A DNA stretch of 64,000 nt from Desulfurococcaceae archaeon (GCA_028275705.1 JAPWUD010000001.1:124001-188000), one strand, 5' to 3'; shown: positions 44,574-53,548, counted from the stretch's first letter. Program-made: numbers and translations. Notes: generated by a model from the sequence alone, not told the origin.

Positions 44574-45053
44574 ATGATCACTCGAAAGCCCACACTATGG
44601 GAGCTTAGAGAGCTACGCGAAATAGCTGAGTTTCAATTTGGCGTGAGTGGAGAGTTATTTATCCCAGGGGACATTCTACTAGTTGTCAGCCCTAATACTA
44701 ATAGAGCTAGATTCATTATCCTCAATGGGGAGAAGTACTTATCTCTAAGAGCTAGAGACTATAGATTCAACCTCCACATACCCTCCGGGCTAGTACTCAA
44801 TAAGATACTGCCTAAGCCAAGGCTACGCGTATATGTGAAGGAGGAATATGTGGAGTTCATCGCTAGAGGGGGGAACCTCTTCTCGAGGCATGTATTAGTA
44901 GCAGACCCCTCAATTAGGCCTGGAGATGAGGTTCTAGTTGTTAATTCAAAAGGGGATTTAATAGCTGTTGGGCGCTCAAGGCTCTCTGGGTGGGAGATGG
45001 CTTACTATAATAGGGGTGAAGCTGTTAGGATTAGGGAGGGTGTATTAAAGTGA
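44574..45053 (+). CDS. PUA-domain RNA-binding protein
   Basis: 159 residues. The C-terminal half (LRVYVKEEYVEFIARGGNLFSRHVLVADPSIRPGDEVLVVNSKGDLIAVGRSRLSGWEM) is a clear PUA domain. The N-terminal half resembles the C2/PUA-associated region of archaeal tRNA-guanine transglycosylase, and TgtA encoded nearby (45753-47309) is shorter than full-length euryarchaeal enzymes and lacks a PUA domain. It may therefore be the detached PUA part of TgtA (inference). Its stop overlaps the next gene. Confidence 0.75.
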   Translation: MITRKPTLWELRELREIAEFQFGVSGELFIPGDILLVVSPNTNRARFIILNGEKYLSLRARDYRFNLHIPSGLVLNKILPKPRLRVYVKEEYVEFIARGGNLFSRHVLVADPSIRPGDEVLVVNSKGDLIAVGRSRLSGWEMAYYNRGEAVRIREGVLK

Positions 45054-45796
45054 CTAGTGATATAAAGTTTACCCCACTAGTAGATACATCGAGATTAGAC
45101 TTCTCAAACTCACTATTCATAACGGGATTCCACGGCTTCGGGCTTGTAGGCTACTTAACAACACTCCACTTAGTACAGGAACTCGGGTTGAGTAAAGTAG
45201 GCTTTATTAAAACCAGGTATATGCCCGAGGTTACACTATACAATAAGCAGAGGGATATACAGTACCCATTTGAAGTCTACCACGGGGTAGTCGGCGGTAA
45301 TAAAGTACTAGTTGTCCTACACAATGAAATGCCCGTGGAGAGGGAGAGAACAGCGTATGCAGAGTACTTAGCCTCACTAGCCAAGAAGTGGATGGTGAGA
45401 GAAGCTATTCTCGTTGGGGGCTTAAACCAAGAGTTGAGGGAGGATCAGGGTGAGAAGTTTAGGTGGATTCCAATAAACAACCCCACTATAGTATTCAATA
45501 ACGCTAAACTACTCGAGGATAGACACATTATAGGAGTACTCGCACTACTAATGATGTTCATGAGGGCCCAGGGGTTGAAGGGAGTAGTAATACTCCCATT
45601 CACAGAGCCATATAGACCAGACCCAAGAGCGAGTGCTGTGGCTGTTGAGGTTATAAGTGGAATTCTAGGGGTTGAAGTAAGTGTACAGAGGTTAATGGAG
45701 GAGGCTTCTATAATAGAAGCTATTGAAGCAGAGAGAGCAAAAATAGAGAAGGCTACAGAGGAAGCAGAGAAGAAATCTCGTCTAAGCTACATATAG
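45050..45796 (+). CDS. PAC2-family (proteasome assembly chaperone-like) protein
   Basis: 248 residues. FITGFHGFGLVGYLTTLHLVQELGLSKVGFI at the N terminus, HNEMPVERER and the C-terminal charged helix match the archaeal PAC2/DUF75 family, relatives of eukaryotic proteasome assembly chaperone 2. Its position two genes after PAN supports a proteasome-related role. Start GTG at 45050 overlaps the PUA gene stop; 3' end overlaps tgtA tail to tail. Confidence 0.85.
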   Translation: MTSDIKFTPLVDTSRLDFSNSLFITGFHGFGLVGYLTTLHLVQELGLSKVGFIKTRYMPEVTLYNKQRDIQYPFEVYHGVVGGNKVLVVLHNEMPVERERTAYAEYLASLAKKWMVREAILVGGLNQELREDQGEKFRWIPINNPTIVFNNAKLLEDRHIIGVLALLMMFMRAQGLKGVVILPFTEPYRPDPRASAVAVEVISGILGVEVSVQRLMEEASIIEAIEAERAKIEKATEEAEKKSRLSYI

Positions 45797-47309
45797 CTAC
45801 ACGATCTCTAAATACACCGAGAAGCTTCTGGACTTCACTAAATAACTCCCTACTAAACCAACTAGTATGCACAATTAACACTCTCACAGCACCATGCCTA
45901 ATTAAATCCAGTAGTAAACCAGCAATCCAGCTAGGTCTCAAGCCCCCCTTGAATAACCTTAATTCATGCTGGTAAAATGGATAAGTAGAAGCCAACCCGG
46001 GGGTTATTAATCCTAGCAGTGGATGTATGAAGAGAACCGCGAGATCCTTTCTTGCACTAATTAAATCAGCGATCCTAGTATACTCCACTTGTTGACTATA
46101 CGGCTTCCTATACGCTGGAATAAGTACAATAGTCCTCCCATACACTCTCTTCAACGAGAACTCAATTGCCCTCTCAATATTCACCCTGGCCTTGGGGTTA
46201 GCGAGGGATTCCCTATCATTAATAAATAGTGATTTACCACTCGGATTCACTAGTGGTGTGTAGCGCTCTAAGAGCTTAGAATACTTCTTAACCACTCTAA
46301 ATGCCTCGCATAGTGCTGGGTGAGCCTTAGACCTATACTCTAGTAGCTCCCATAGTCTACCCTCCTTAATCGCCTGCTTAACTAATCTCACCTCCTTCGC
46401 GAGAACGTATAAATTGTGGAGTGCAAGTAGCTCTACCCTCTTCTCCCTCGGCAACTCAACCAGGTCTCTTGGATTATACCTAGAGCAAACGGGGCAACTG
46501 CATGGGAAGTATTCTATTTCATTAACTCTACGAGTCCCCGTCTCAAGCATGTATCTATCATCTCGAGCATACAGTATGTAGCTAGCTGAATCGAATAAGT
46601 CTCCTCCAACAGCTACTAGGTAGGGGATTATCATTGGGTGTCCCACTCCAAAGACGTGGAGGGGTTTACTTGGAGGTAGAAATAAGCGAGCAGTTGCAAC
46701 TATTTCAACTAGTTTAGAATACTTGTACTTCTCGAGTAGAACTGTTGGTGAGCCAACAGCATATATATCGTATGGTAGTCTACGGGCCTGTATAGATGCC
46801 TTTACCAATAAGTCTCGGTATGGAGCACCCTGTACTGGGTACACCCATAATTGATCAGAGCTCATTATTAACGGCAGTGCTTCAATACCCCTCTTATAAG
46901 TCTCCTCCACTGCTCTAAGCGCCTCGCTATGAGTCATTTTAGAGCCTGTTGGTATATCTAGAATAACCCCTATGTCAGACCCTATTCTCCCCTCATACTC
47001 CACTATCGTCTTGTTATCCACATCTACTTCTCCATAAACTAAGACTTGGTACCCGCCAGAGTCAGTCATTATAACGCTATCCCAGGATAGTTCACTATGA
47101 ATTTCCCTAGCAACACCCTTATTCCTCCTGTAGAATAGATATGCATTCGTTATTATCCCATTGAATCCAAGTTGCTTAATTAAGTCGAGGCCTGGCGTCT
47201 GCCTGTAGGGATCTATAACTGGGAATAAAAAAGGAGTCTCCAAGTAGCCATGCCTAGTCGTCAACCTCCCTATTCTACCACCGAGATCCCTTAACCTAGT
47301 CTCAAACAA
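45753..47309 (-). CDS. tgtA: Archaeosine tRNA-guanine transglycosylase
   Basis: 518 residues. The TIM-barrel has GGRIGRLTTRHGYLETPFLFPV, the nucleophile region MTDSGGYQ, YAVGSPTVLLEKY and HVFGVGHP; the zinc site is CSCPVCS with the histidine of ALHN. A C-terminal extension of about 170 residues lacks a PUA domain. TgtA inserts preQ0 at G15 of archaeal tRNA, the first step to archaeosine. It runs toward the PAC2 gene and 12 nt separate it from the Sm-like gene. Confidence 0.94.
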   Translation of the reverse strand: MFETRLRDLGGRIGRLTTRHGYLETPFLFPVIDPYRQTPGLDLIKQLGFNGIITNAYLFYRRNKGVAREIHSELSWDSVIMTDSGGYQVLVYGEVDVDNKTIVEYEGRIGSDIGVILDIPTGSKMTHSEALRAVEETYKRGIEALPLIMSSDQLWVYPVQGAPYRDLLVKASIQARRLPYDIYAVGSPTVLLEKYKYSKLVEIVATARLFLPPSKPLHVFGVGHPMIIPYLVAVGGDLFDSASYILYARDDRYMLETGTRRVNEIEYFPCSCPVCSRYNPRDLVELPREKRVELLALHNLYVLAKEVRLVKQAIKEGRLWELLEYRSKAHPALCEAFRVVKKYSKLLERYTPLVNPSGKSLFINDRESLANPKARVNIERAIEFSLKRVYGRTIVLIPAYRKPYSQQVEYTRIADLISARKDLAVLFIHPLLGLITPGLASTYPFYQHELRLFKGGLRPSWIAGLLLDLIRHGAVRVLIVHTSWFSRELFSEVQKLLGVFRDRVAICSLDEISSLLPL

Positions 47310-47321
47310 CCCGGTATATCC

Positions 47322-47765
47322 CTAAGCTCTCTTTTTCTTCTGCTCCATGTACTTCTTGAATAGACTATAGAGAGTCTCAGCCATTGGTCCAGAGCCCATT
47401 ACACCCTCTTCGCTTATTCTATATCTACCGAGAACCTCCACAGCCCTGATCTCCGGGATTAATCTAACCGCGTGTTCTTGCAGCTTCATTTCCCTAAGTA
47501 GCAACCCCTTAAACTCCTCTGGGTCAAACAATGGTTCTTCAAGCATCACGATCTCAGATACTTTCTCGCCTTTAACAAGTATTTTAGTATATTTAGCGCC
47601 ATTACTATCCACAGCATCCCTGAGTAGTAGGTTTAGTGAGGGGTGGTCAAACCCCGCTAAAATACCCTCATATATCTTACCACTTTCTAGTACAACTCTA
47701 ACTCTCTTATCGAGTATTGCTGATAGCTCTTGAACCAGCCTCCTCGAAGCCTCTGAAACAGACAT
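47322..47765 (-). CDS. Sm-like protein with C-terminal domain (SmAP3-type)
   Basis: 147 residues. The Sm1 motif (LDKRVRVVLESGKIYEGILAGFDHPSLNLLL) and Sm2 motif (ILVKGEKVSEIVMLEEP) form the Lsm fold in residues 10-78, followed by a 65-residue extra domain, as in crenarchaeal SmAP3. It probably binds RNA as an oligomeric ring. Upstream of tgtA in the same direction, consistent with an RNA-metabolism operon. Confidence 0.88.
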   Translation of the reverse strand: MSVSEASRRLVQELSAILDKRVRVVLESGKIYEGILAGFDHPSLNLLLRDAVDSNGAKYTKILVKGEKVSEIVMLEEPLFDPEEFKGLLLREMKLQEHAVRLIPEIRAVEVLGRYRISEEGVMGSGPMAETLYSLFKKYMEQKKKRA

Positions 47766-47840
47766 TTAAATCACCTTTGTTTTTAATGCAAACTACTTAT
47801 ATTACTTCAAGGTTTAATTAAGGTATATGAGGTGTAGAAA

Positions 47841-48182
47841 TTGATCTTTGAGTGTAGAGTAAGCAATATTACGCCACTTAGAGTGCCCAAAGTACACCGT
47901 GTAAAATCAACTTGTGGAGAGGTAGAGATTGAAGTAGAACTACACGAAGACGCTGTAAAAGTCCCCTCGAGAGACTCAAGAATAACAATAGAGATCACTA
48001 GTAGCAAAGAAGAATGCCTAAAGCACTACTTCTGCGGCCATGGCTATGTCGTTTCAAACACGCTAATAGGCGATGTCTACAGAGTTGTGATCTCACTACA
48101 TGGATTCCTAGTGGTGGTTAAGTCTAAGAATAGACTAGAACTAAACGAATTAGACCACGTCTACGTGGGGGCAACGTATTGA
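47841..48182 (+). CDS. rpo8: RNA polymerase subunit Rpo8 (RpoG)
   Basis: 113 residues from TTG 47841 with GAGGTG six bases upstream. The signature FCGHGYVV, VISLHGFLVVVKS and LDHVYVG matches crenarchaeal Rpo8/Rpb8, an OB-fold subunit found in Crenarchaeota but not Euryarchaeota. It is divergent from the Sm-like gene; the IS607-type element begins within a few bases of its stop. Confidence 0.85.
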   Translation: MIFECRVSNITPLRVPKVHRVKSTCGEVEIEVELHEDAVKVPSRDSRITIEITSSKEECLKHYFCGHGYVVSNTLIGDVYRVVISLHGFLVVVKSKNRLELNELDHVYVGATY

Positions 48183-48190
48183 AAGCGTTT

Positions 48191-48245
48191 CCCCTCTAAC
48201 GGTACTTGATGGTGTTTGTAAATATTTGTAATCCTGTTAGAGGGG
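48191..48245 (-). repeat. Inverted repeat over the tnpB stop codon
   Basis: CCCCTCTAAC (48191-48200) and GTTAGAGGGG (48236-48245) are perfect 10-bp complements separated by 35 nt; the tnpB stop lies inside the first arm. The structure could be the end of a guide-type RNA overlapping the tnpB 3' end, a terminator, or a recombinase site. Confidence 0.6.
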
Positions 48246-49494
48246 TTGAGCCTCGGCGTGGGTTCACCAGCATCGCCCACACCACATGGGCTCCCGTCGA
48301 GCCCAACGCCATGGGGCTCCCATCTGAGTTTAGGTACTTCAACCCAATATTGACTGCTCCTACGACGTCTCTCTCGAGGGCTCTCCCATTAACCCATGTT
48401 ACTCTGAGGGCTACCTTTACTACCTTTACTTTCTTGAGCCCCTTCACCGCAGAGCGGATCACCAGGGGCTCAAACCACTTAATCCTCTTGCCCGTAAATG
48501 GGTCTCTAGATGATGTCCCTCTCTCAGAGACTTTAACGACCTGTACTGGCTTCTCGTCGAGTAGCTCGATTAACTTCCTAACACTCCACTGGTGAATCCT
48601 GTGCCTCAGCCTGTTGCTGGCATCCCTCTCCATCTTTTCCTTAGCCTTTTTGTCAATGTTGCCAATTACTACAATAGCTCTGTTCTCGACGGCAAGTTTC
48701 TCTATGAACTTCGCTGTCTTCCTCAGTACATCTAACTTCCTCTCACCCTCACGAAGCTTCCTAAGCCTCTTCTTAACCTCCCTAACCTTTGTTGACTTGC
48801 CTGAGGATATTCTCTTTTTCCTCTCAGAGTAAGCAATTACAATTCTCCCAAGACTGGTCTCAACTCTGTAGATATCTGTGAGAGAACCGTTCTTAAACAA
48901 TGCTATAGTAACGTTGTTCTCGTTAACATCTACAGCAACAACGTTCTTAGGATCGTAGCCGACCTCGAGCTCTCTATTGAACGATAAGTACACAATTATA
49001 CTCTTACCTAGGATCTTAAACCTCAACTCACTAGCCAATCTCCAGCCACCGTAGAGATACCTGTATAGTTGCTTGTGGTTTCTGTAGTGGAGCTCAACCC
49101 AGCCTCTATGAGTCCTCAACTTGATGACTCCATCCTCAAGCCTCCAGTCTTGTGAGTCTGAGTATGTTATTGTTACTCTCTTAACTTCTGGTTTATCCTT
49201 GTACGCCTTGCCCTTCTTCTTACGCTCTCTAAATGACTTCGCTCTCCTAGCGGCGTCTCTATAAGCACCCTTAATCACCCTGGTGGGTAGCCACGGGTAC
49301 CTCTCCCTAAACTTCTCGTAGAAGACACTATGTAACGTCTCCTGAGAAGCCTTATACTTAACAGCGTACTCAACCATCTCAACAAGCATCTCCCTATAAG
49401 CACCCTCGATTTCCCCGAGAGCCCCCCTAGCATATCTGTTTGCATAACACTCTAGAACAACTGTTCTAGTTAGAGTCTTTGACAGCTTCTCCAA
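48196..49494 (-). CDS. tnpB: TnpB-like protein with altered active site
   Basis: 432 residues. The RuvC-I block AVDVNENNVTIALF and RuvC-III block ERDVVGAVNIGLKYL with their aspartates are intact. In the RuvC-II position, where active TnpB has an IVIEDL-type motif, this protein reads VVVIGNIDKK, so the catalytic glutamate seems replaced. GTSSRDPFTGKRI lies where the zinc ribbon normally has CxxC, and the second CxxC is also missing. TnpB of IS200/605 and IS607 is an RNA-guided nuclease; this one may be nuclease-deficient or belong to a diverged archaeal subfamily. Overlaps tnpA by 29 nt. Confidence 0.85.
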   Translation of the reverse strand: MEKLSKTLTRTVVLECYANRYARGALGEIEGAYREMLVEMVEYAVKYKASQETLHSVFYEKFRERYPWLPTRVIKGAYRDAARRAKSFRERKKKGKAYKDKPEVKRVTITYSDSQDWRLEDGVIKLRTHRGWVELHYRNHKQLYRYLYGGWRLASELRFKILGKSIIVYLSFNRELEVGYDPKNVVAVDVNENNVTIALFKNGSLTDIYRVETSLGRIVIAYSERKKRISSGKSTKVREVKKRLRKLREGERKLDVLRKTAKFIEKLAVENRAIVVIGNIDKKAKEKMERDASNRLRHRIHQWSVRKLIELLDEKPVQVVKVSERGTSSRDPFTGKRIKWFEPLVIRSAVKGLKKVKVVKVALRVTWVNGRALERDVVGAVNIGLKYLNSDGSPMALGSTGAHVVWAMLVNPRRGSTPLTGLQIFTNTIKYR

Positions 49495-50119
49495 TACACT
49501 TCACCACTTCCTTGTATCTCTTAGACCTCTTACCATAGATCCTGGATGCGAGAGAGGTTACTATCTCTACGAAGTCCTCTACAAGCTCCTGTATATAGTC
49601 CTTCGGCTCCTCCCAAGAAGCCACGTAGACGTCTACACCAAGAGTATTGAATAGTGTTTTGAGGTACTCGAAGCCGAACCTAGTCAACCTGTCTCTGTAT
49701 ACAACTACTACTGCTTGTATCTCTTTTCTCTTAGCCATCTCGATGAGCTTCCTCAACCCCCTCCTATCTTCATTCAAACCACTAGCAATATCCGTGACAA
49801 CAACGTATTCAGTGCCTGGAAGGTTCTTATAGACCCAGAGCTTCAAGGATTCAACTTGTCTCTCCAAGTCACTCTTCTGAGTGTTTGAAGAGACTCTAGC
49901 GTATACAGCTACACGTCTAACTCTTTGAACACCTTTGAGTAACCTCTCAACCTCGCTATAGGGGATCCTCCACTTACCGTGAACACTATAAGCAACAATT
50001 CTTCCCTTCTTAATCCACTTAATCACAGTAACCCTTGAAACACCTAAGACCCTAGCGAACTCTCTAGTATTAAGATAGCACTCTCCCACACCTAGTCCCA
50101 AGTATTTACAAGTATTCAC
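49466..50119 (-). CDS. tnpA: IS607-family serine recombinase TnpA
   Basis: 217 residues. A MerR-like helix-turn-helix (YLNTREFARVLGVSRVTVIKWIKKGRIVAYSVHGKWRIP) precedes a serine recombinase catalytic domain with the nucleophile in VAVYARVSSNTQKSDLERQ, then YRDRLTRFGFEYLKTLF. All expected motifs are present, so it looks active. The first ten codons overlap the terminal repeat; GTG at 50089 after GGTGTGGGAG may be the real start. Confidence 0.9.
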   Translation of the reverse strand: MNTCKYLGLGVGECYLNTREFARVLGVSRVTVIKWIKKGRIVAYSVHGKWRIPYSEVERLLKGVQRVRRVAVYARVSSNTQKSDLERQVESLKLWVYKNLPGTEYVVVTDIASGLNEDRRGLRKLIEMAKRKEIQAVVVVYRDRLTRFGFEYLKTLFNTLGVDVYVASWEEPKDYIQELVEDFVEIVTSLASRIYGKRSKRYKEVVKCIGEAVKDSN

Positions 50120-50291
50120 AGATATTTAAACTTATCGCCAGTTTTCACAACAGCCTCTATAGAGAGACAACTGTGCTGCTTCACGGGTAACGTGTTTTGA
50201 GAAACCCCAGGCTCATCTGCTCTTAGACATTGTTCAATACTTTCACTACTCTCCCCGCTTTTAATTCTACCTAGTTTTTACAGGTGGGATT

Positions 50292-50615
50292 TTGAAAGAA
50301 CACGAGGTTGTCTTAAGAATATTTAAACTGATTAATGCGGGGGAGGATGCAGAGGCTGAACTAAAGAAACTCGGGGATTTCCTCACGACTAGGTCTCAGC
50401 TCGCTAGCGGGGTTGAGTATTTGAGCGTCTCTAAGATCAATAGAGGAGATGTTAAGGGATTAATCATTATAAGGGGGAGTAGAGAAAACGCGTTGAGTGA
50501 AGCAGAGCTAATATCGTCACTTGTGAAGTCTAACTTTAAGACTATTGATGTAGAAGTAGTCTCTGAGCAGAGTGTACTCAGCAATATACTCACTAGTATA
50601 AAGAATTTTTTCTAA
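50292..50615 (+). CDS. N-terminal part of a HerA-like ATPase gene (separate ORF by frameshift?)
   Basis: 107 residues ending in NILTSIKNFF. No domain recognised alone. The last codons contain a run of six T (50606-50611); shifting by one base there continues directly into the frame of the downstream HerA-like ATPase, which otherwise has no ATG, GTG or TTG for its first 25 conserved-looking residues. Together the frames would give a protein of about 465 residues. I therefore regard it as the N terminus of that ATPase, either frameshifted naturally or by a homopolymer error. Confidence 0.55.
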   Translation: MKEHEVVLRIFKLINAGEDAEAELKKLGDFLTTRSQLASGVEYLSVSKINRGDVKGLIIIRGSRENALSEAELISSLVKSNFKTIDVEVVSEQSVLSNILTSIKNFF

Positions 50616-50674
50616 GGAGGAAGCCGTATGGATTTACAACACCAATCACCCTAGAGCATAGGATCAAGTACCCA

Positions 50675-51688
50675 GTGCAAGAAGTACCCGTGGAGAATAA
50701 TCCTGGTTTGGAGTACATTGTTATTGGGAGAGTTCTCGCAATACCCCAACTCCCAGCGAAACTAGCCAAAAACGACTTATTCCGTCACTTATTAATAGCT
50801 GGTAGTACAGGGTCTGGAAAATCTCATACAGCATCCAAGATCTCTGAGCGAGTTGCACGCGAGTTCAAAATACCAGTAATTGTGTTTGATTGGCACGGGG
50901 AGTACGCTGATCTACTACGAGAATACATTGAGGTAAATCCACACTCTTCTCCAATACCCATCTTCACCGATGACCCAGACGACCTCATCCTAGTATCTAG
51001 CATTATGGAGTTAACTCCCCCTCAAGAATACCTACTCGACAAGATCCTGAGGAGAGTGGACTTCTCGAAAACAAAGTCTATTGAGTCTCTACTAGACTAT
51101 GTAGAATCCTACCCCGAGGAGTCAAACTGGATGAGGGAGACTAAGCTTGCACTACACCGGAGGTTGTCTAGTCTAACAAGGGAGAATTACCATAGTCTCT
51201 TCGAAATACGTGGACGCATCGAGTTCAAACAAGGGGTTTTAGAGGCGGGGAAGCCTATTGTTTTAAACCTAGCTGAGATAAACGACCCTAATATTAGGAG
51301 GCTGTATGCATCATTCTACTTAAAGCGCCTTGTGGATTTCACGGTTAACCAGGGGAGGAGGCTACTAGTGGTCCTCGAGGAGGCCGTCAACTACATCTCT
51401 AGGAGTCAGCCCGTTAAGCCAATATGTGAAACACTACGAGAATTCAGGAAGTTTGGAGTGGGCTTAGTGATTATATCTCAATCTCTCTCACAACTAGTTG
51501 AAGACGTCTCTGTAAACACTAATACGAAGATCATTCACTCAGTTAAGTCAAAGCAAGACCTAGAAGTAGTTGAGAAAACCCTCTACCTCGATCAAGAGCT
51601 ACTAGAGATGCTGCCATATATAGAGCCGGGTGAGGCTATTTACTCAACGCCTAGTCTTAAAAAACCAGTATTAATTAAGATTGAGTAG
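50675..51688 (+). CDS. HerA/DUF87-type ATPase
   Basis: 337 residues as read from GTG 50675. Walker A LIAGSTGSGKSHTASKI, IVFDWHGEYADLL, the Walker B LLVVLEEAVNYI and a sensor VIISQSLSQL are typical of HerA-type DNA translocases (hexameric, related to FtsK). In-frame sequence upstream of the GTG back to about 50597 also looks coding (PYGFTTPITLEHRIKYPVQ), but has no start codon. NurA is not nearby. Function likely in DNA processing or translocation. Confidence 0.8.
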   Translation: MQEVPVENNPGLEYIVIGRVLAIPQLPAKLAKNDLFRHLLIAGSTGSGKSHTASKISERVAREFKIPVIVFDWHGEYADLLREYIEVNPHSSPIPIFTDDPDDLILVSSIMELTPPQEYLLDKILRRVDFSKTKSIESLLDYVESYPEESNWMRETKLALHRRLSSLTRENYHSLFEIRGRIEFKQGVLEAGKPIVLNLAEINDPNIRRLYASFYLKRLVDFTVNQGRRLLVVLEEAVNYISRSQPVKPICETLREFRKFGVGLVIISQSLSQLVEDVSVNTNTKIIHSVKSKQDLEVVEKTLYLDQELLEMLPYIEPGEAIYSTPSLKKPVLIKIE

Positions 51689-51700
51689 AGTCGTTAAAAA

Positions 51701-53359
51701 CTACTCTTCCTCCTTCTTCTCCTCCTCGGGTTTCTTACCAGCCTCCTCCTTCTTCTCTAGTTTACTAGCAGATATAATGTCATCTATTCTCATTATGATT
51801 GTTGCAGCCTCTGTACCTCCCTTAATTGCTGTTGCAATAACGCTTACAGGCTCTATTACTCCAGCTTCAAACATATCCACCAAGTTCCCAGTGTTTAAGT
51901 CTACTCCAATCCACTTCCCACCCTCCTTCTCGTGAGCTGCTCTAAGCTTCATAATCATGTCGATTGTGTCGAATCCAGCGTTTTCAAGCATTGCAACAAC
52001 TAATCCCTCAATAGCCTTCGCAAAAGCCTCTATAGCTAATTGCTCCTTTCCACCAACTTTAACAGCATACCTCCTCAAGTACTTTGCTATCTCCATTTCT
52101 ACGGCTCCACCACCAGCCACTGCTTTACCATCTCTAAGTGCATCTGCAACTGATGATAGTGCATCTCTAAAGCTTCTCTCTGCTTCATCAACAAGCCTCT
52201 CTAACCCACCCCTTATAACAATACTCACAGACCTCGGGTTCTTACACCCCTCGACAAACACCATTTTATCCTCTCCAACCTTCCTCTCCTCCACTAGCTC
52301 AGCATACCCGAGATCATCAGGCTTCAAGTCATCGATATTACTAACTATTCTACCACCAGTAGCTCTCTCTAGTTTCTCTAAGTCGCTTCTCTTAACTCTC
52401 CTAACGGCTAGAATACCCTTCTTAGCGAGGAAGTGCTGTGCAACTTCATCAATACCCTTCTGAGTAATTACAACGTTTGCTCCAGCTTCAAATAGTTTAT
52501 CAACGTATTTCTTCAAGATCTCTTCCTCCTGCTGTAGAAAAGCCTTCATCTGCGTTGGATCACTAATCCTTATCTCAGCGTCGATCTCGGGTTTCTCGAT
52601 CTCTAGTGGTGCATCAAGTAGAGCAATCTTTGGTTTCTCAACTCTCCTAGGCATACCAGGGTGAACTACCTCCTTGTCTAGCACTATTCCATACACGAGC
52701 TGAGTATCCATCAGTGAGCCTCCATACTTCTTTATTATCTGAATGTTGTCTATGTCAATGTAGATCTTGTCTCCTCTAGACTCCGCTATCTGCTTAACTG
52801 CTTTAACTGCTAATTCAGCGAAGTATTCTCTAGCATCATGTACAGCTTTACTTGTTAGAGAAGTTCTAGCCACTTTCTTCAATACATCATCGTTGTTTAT
52901 GTCTATTGGAACAGCTATTTCATCGAGAACCTTGAGGGCCTCCTCCATTGCTTTTCTAAAACCAGATATTATGACTGTTGGATGTATATTTTTATTCACT
53001 AAGTCTTCAGCTTGCTTGAGCAACTCACCTGCAATAATCACAGCTCTCTTAGTTCCATCACCAACTTCTGCATCCTGGCTTTTAGCAACGTGTACGAGCA
53101 TTTTAGCCGCAGGGTGCTGAATCTCTGCTTTGTCAAGAATAGTGGCTCCATCATTCGTGATTGTAACATCCCCTAGTGCGTCAACAAGCATTTTATCCAT
53201 TCCCTTGGGTCCATAAGTTGTTTTAACCATCTCCGATACTGCTCTAGCAGCGAGTATGTTTATTCTCAGTGCATCTCTTCCAGCCGTTCTCTGCGTACCC
53301 TCTTTTAGTATTAGAACCGGGATTCCAGTTGGCTCTGTAGGTGCAGGTTGCGCCGACAC
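51701..53359 (-). CDS. thsA: Thermosome subunit (group II chaperonin)
   Basis: 552 residues, full length. [26 protein letters not shown] and [15 protein letters not shown] form the ATP site with the catalytic aspartate, the apical domain lies around 215-370, and [14 protein letters not shown] completes the equatorial nucleotide site. The C-terminal tail is Lys/Glu-rich rather than GGM-like. Preceded by a strong TATA element. Which paralog (alpha, beta or gamma) cannot be told. Confidence 0.95.
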   Translation of the reverse strand: MSAQPAPTEPTGIPVLILKEGTQRTAGRDALRINILAARAVSEMVKTTYGPKGMDKMLVDALGDVTITNDGATILDKAEIQHPAAKMLVHVAKSQDAEVGDGTKRAVIIAGELLKQAEDLVNKNIHPTVIISGFRKAMEEALKVLDEIAVPIDINNDDVLKKVARTSLTSKAVHDAREYFAELAVKAVKQIAESRGDKIYIDIDNIQIIKKYGGSLMDTQLVYGIVLDKEVVHPGMPRRVEKPKIALLDAPLEIEKPEIDAEIRISDPTQMKAFLQQEEEILKKYVDKLFEAGANVVITQKGIDEVAQHFLAKKGILAVRRVKRSDLEKLERATGGRIVSNIDDLKPDDLGYAELVEERKVGEDKMVFVEGCKNPRSVSIVIRGGLERLVDEAERSFRDALSSVADALRDGKAVAGGGAVEMEIAKYLRRYAVKVGGKEQLAIEAFAKAIEGLVVAMLENAGFDTIDMIMKLRAAHEKEGGKWIGVDLNTGNLVDMFEAGVIEPVSVIATAIKGGTEAATIIMRIDDIISASKLEKKEEAGKKPEEEKKEEE

Positions 53360-53384
53360 AATACATCACCCCTAAATATAGCCA

Positions 53385-53416
53385 TTGCTAGAAATATCAA
53401 AGGCTTCTATATAAGC
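53385..53416 (-). promoter_or_regulatory. Promoter of the thermosome gene
   Basis: GCTTATATAG on the minus strand (53407-53416) lies about 50 nt before the GTG start at 53359; initiation near 53385 would leave a leader containing AGGGGTGATG. The element is close to the consensus archaeal TATA box, in keeping with a highly expressed gene. Confidence 0.6.
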
Positions 53417-53548
53417 TTTTTTTAAATAACTATCTTAAAGATCTAGGGAACCCCAGAGCGAATCCAACGCGTTAAATACATTAGCCCCCAGAACAAAGTA
53501 TAAATTAGTGAATTACAGCGAGACAACGCCGTTAACTGGTGATGAGCT

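Larger units (their letters stand above)
48185..50130 (-). mobile_element. IS607-family insertion sequence (TnpA recombinase plus TnpB)
   Basis: Two overlapping minus-strand genes, a serine recombinase and a TnpB-like protein, form the standard IS607 pair. Ends are estimated: on the low side the TTGTAAATATTTGTAA motif (48216-48231) within a CCCCTCTAAC/GTTAGAGGGG inverted repeat, on the high side AGTATTTACA-AGTATTCACA direct repeats (50101-50120), i.e. inverted TATTTACAA-type motifs. No target duplication is expected for this family. It separates rpo8 from the HerA-like locus. Confidence 0.8.

Noticed and set aside
48014-48182. That rpo8 was truncated by the IS607 element
   Set aside because: The C-terminal LDHVYVG motif and a natural stop are present, so the element lies just downstream.
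51701-53359. GDGTKRA in the thermosome ATP site instead of the better known GDGTT
   Set aside because: Lysine after GDGT is, to my knowledge, common in crenarchaeal thermosomes, so it is not a real anomaly.
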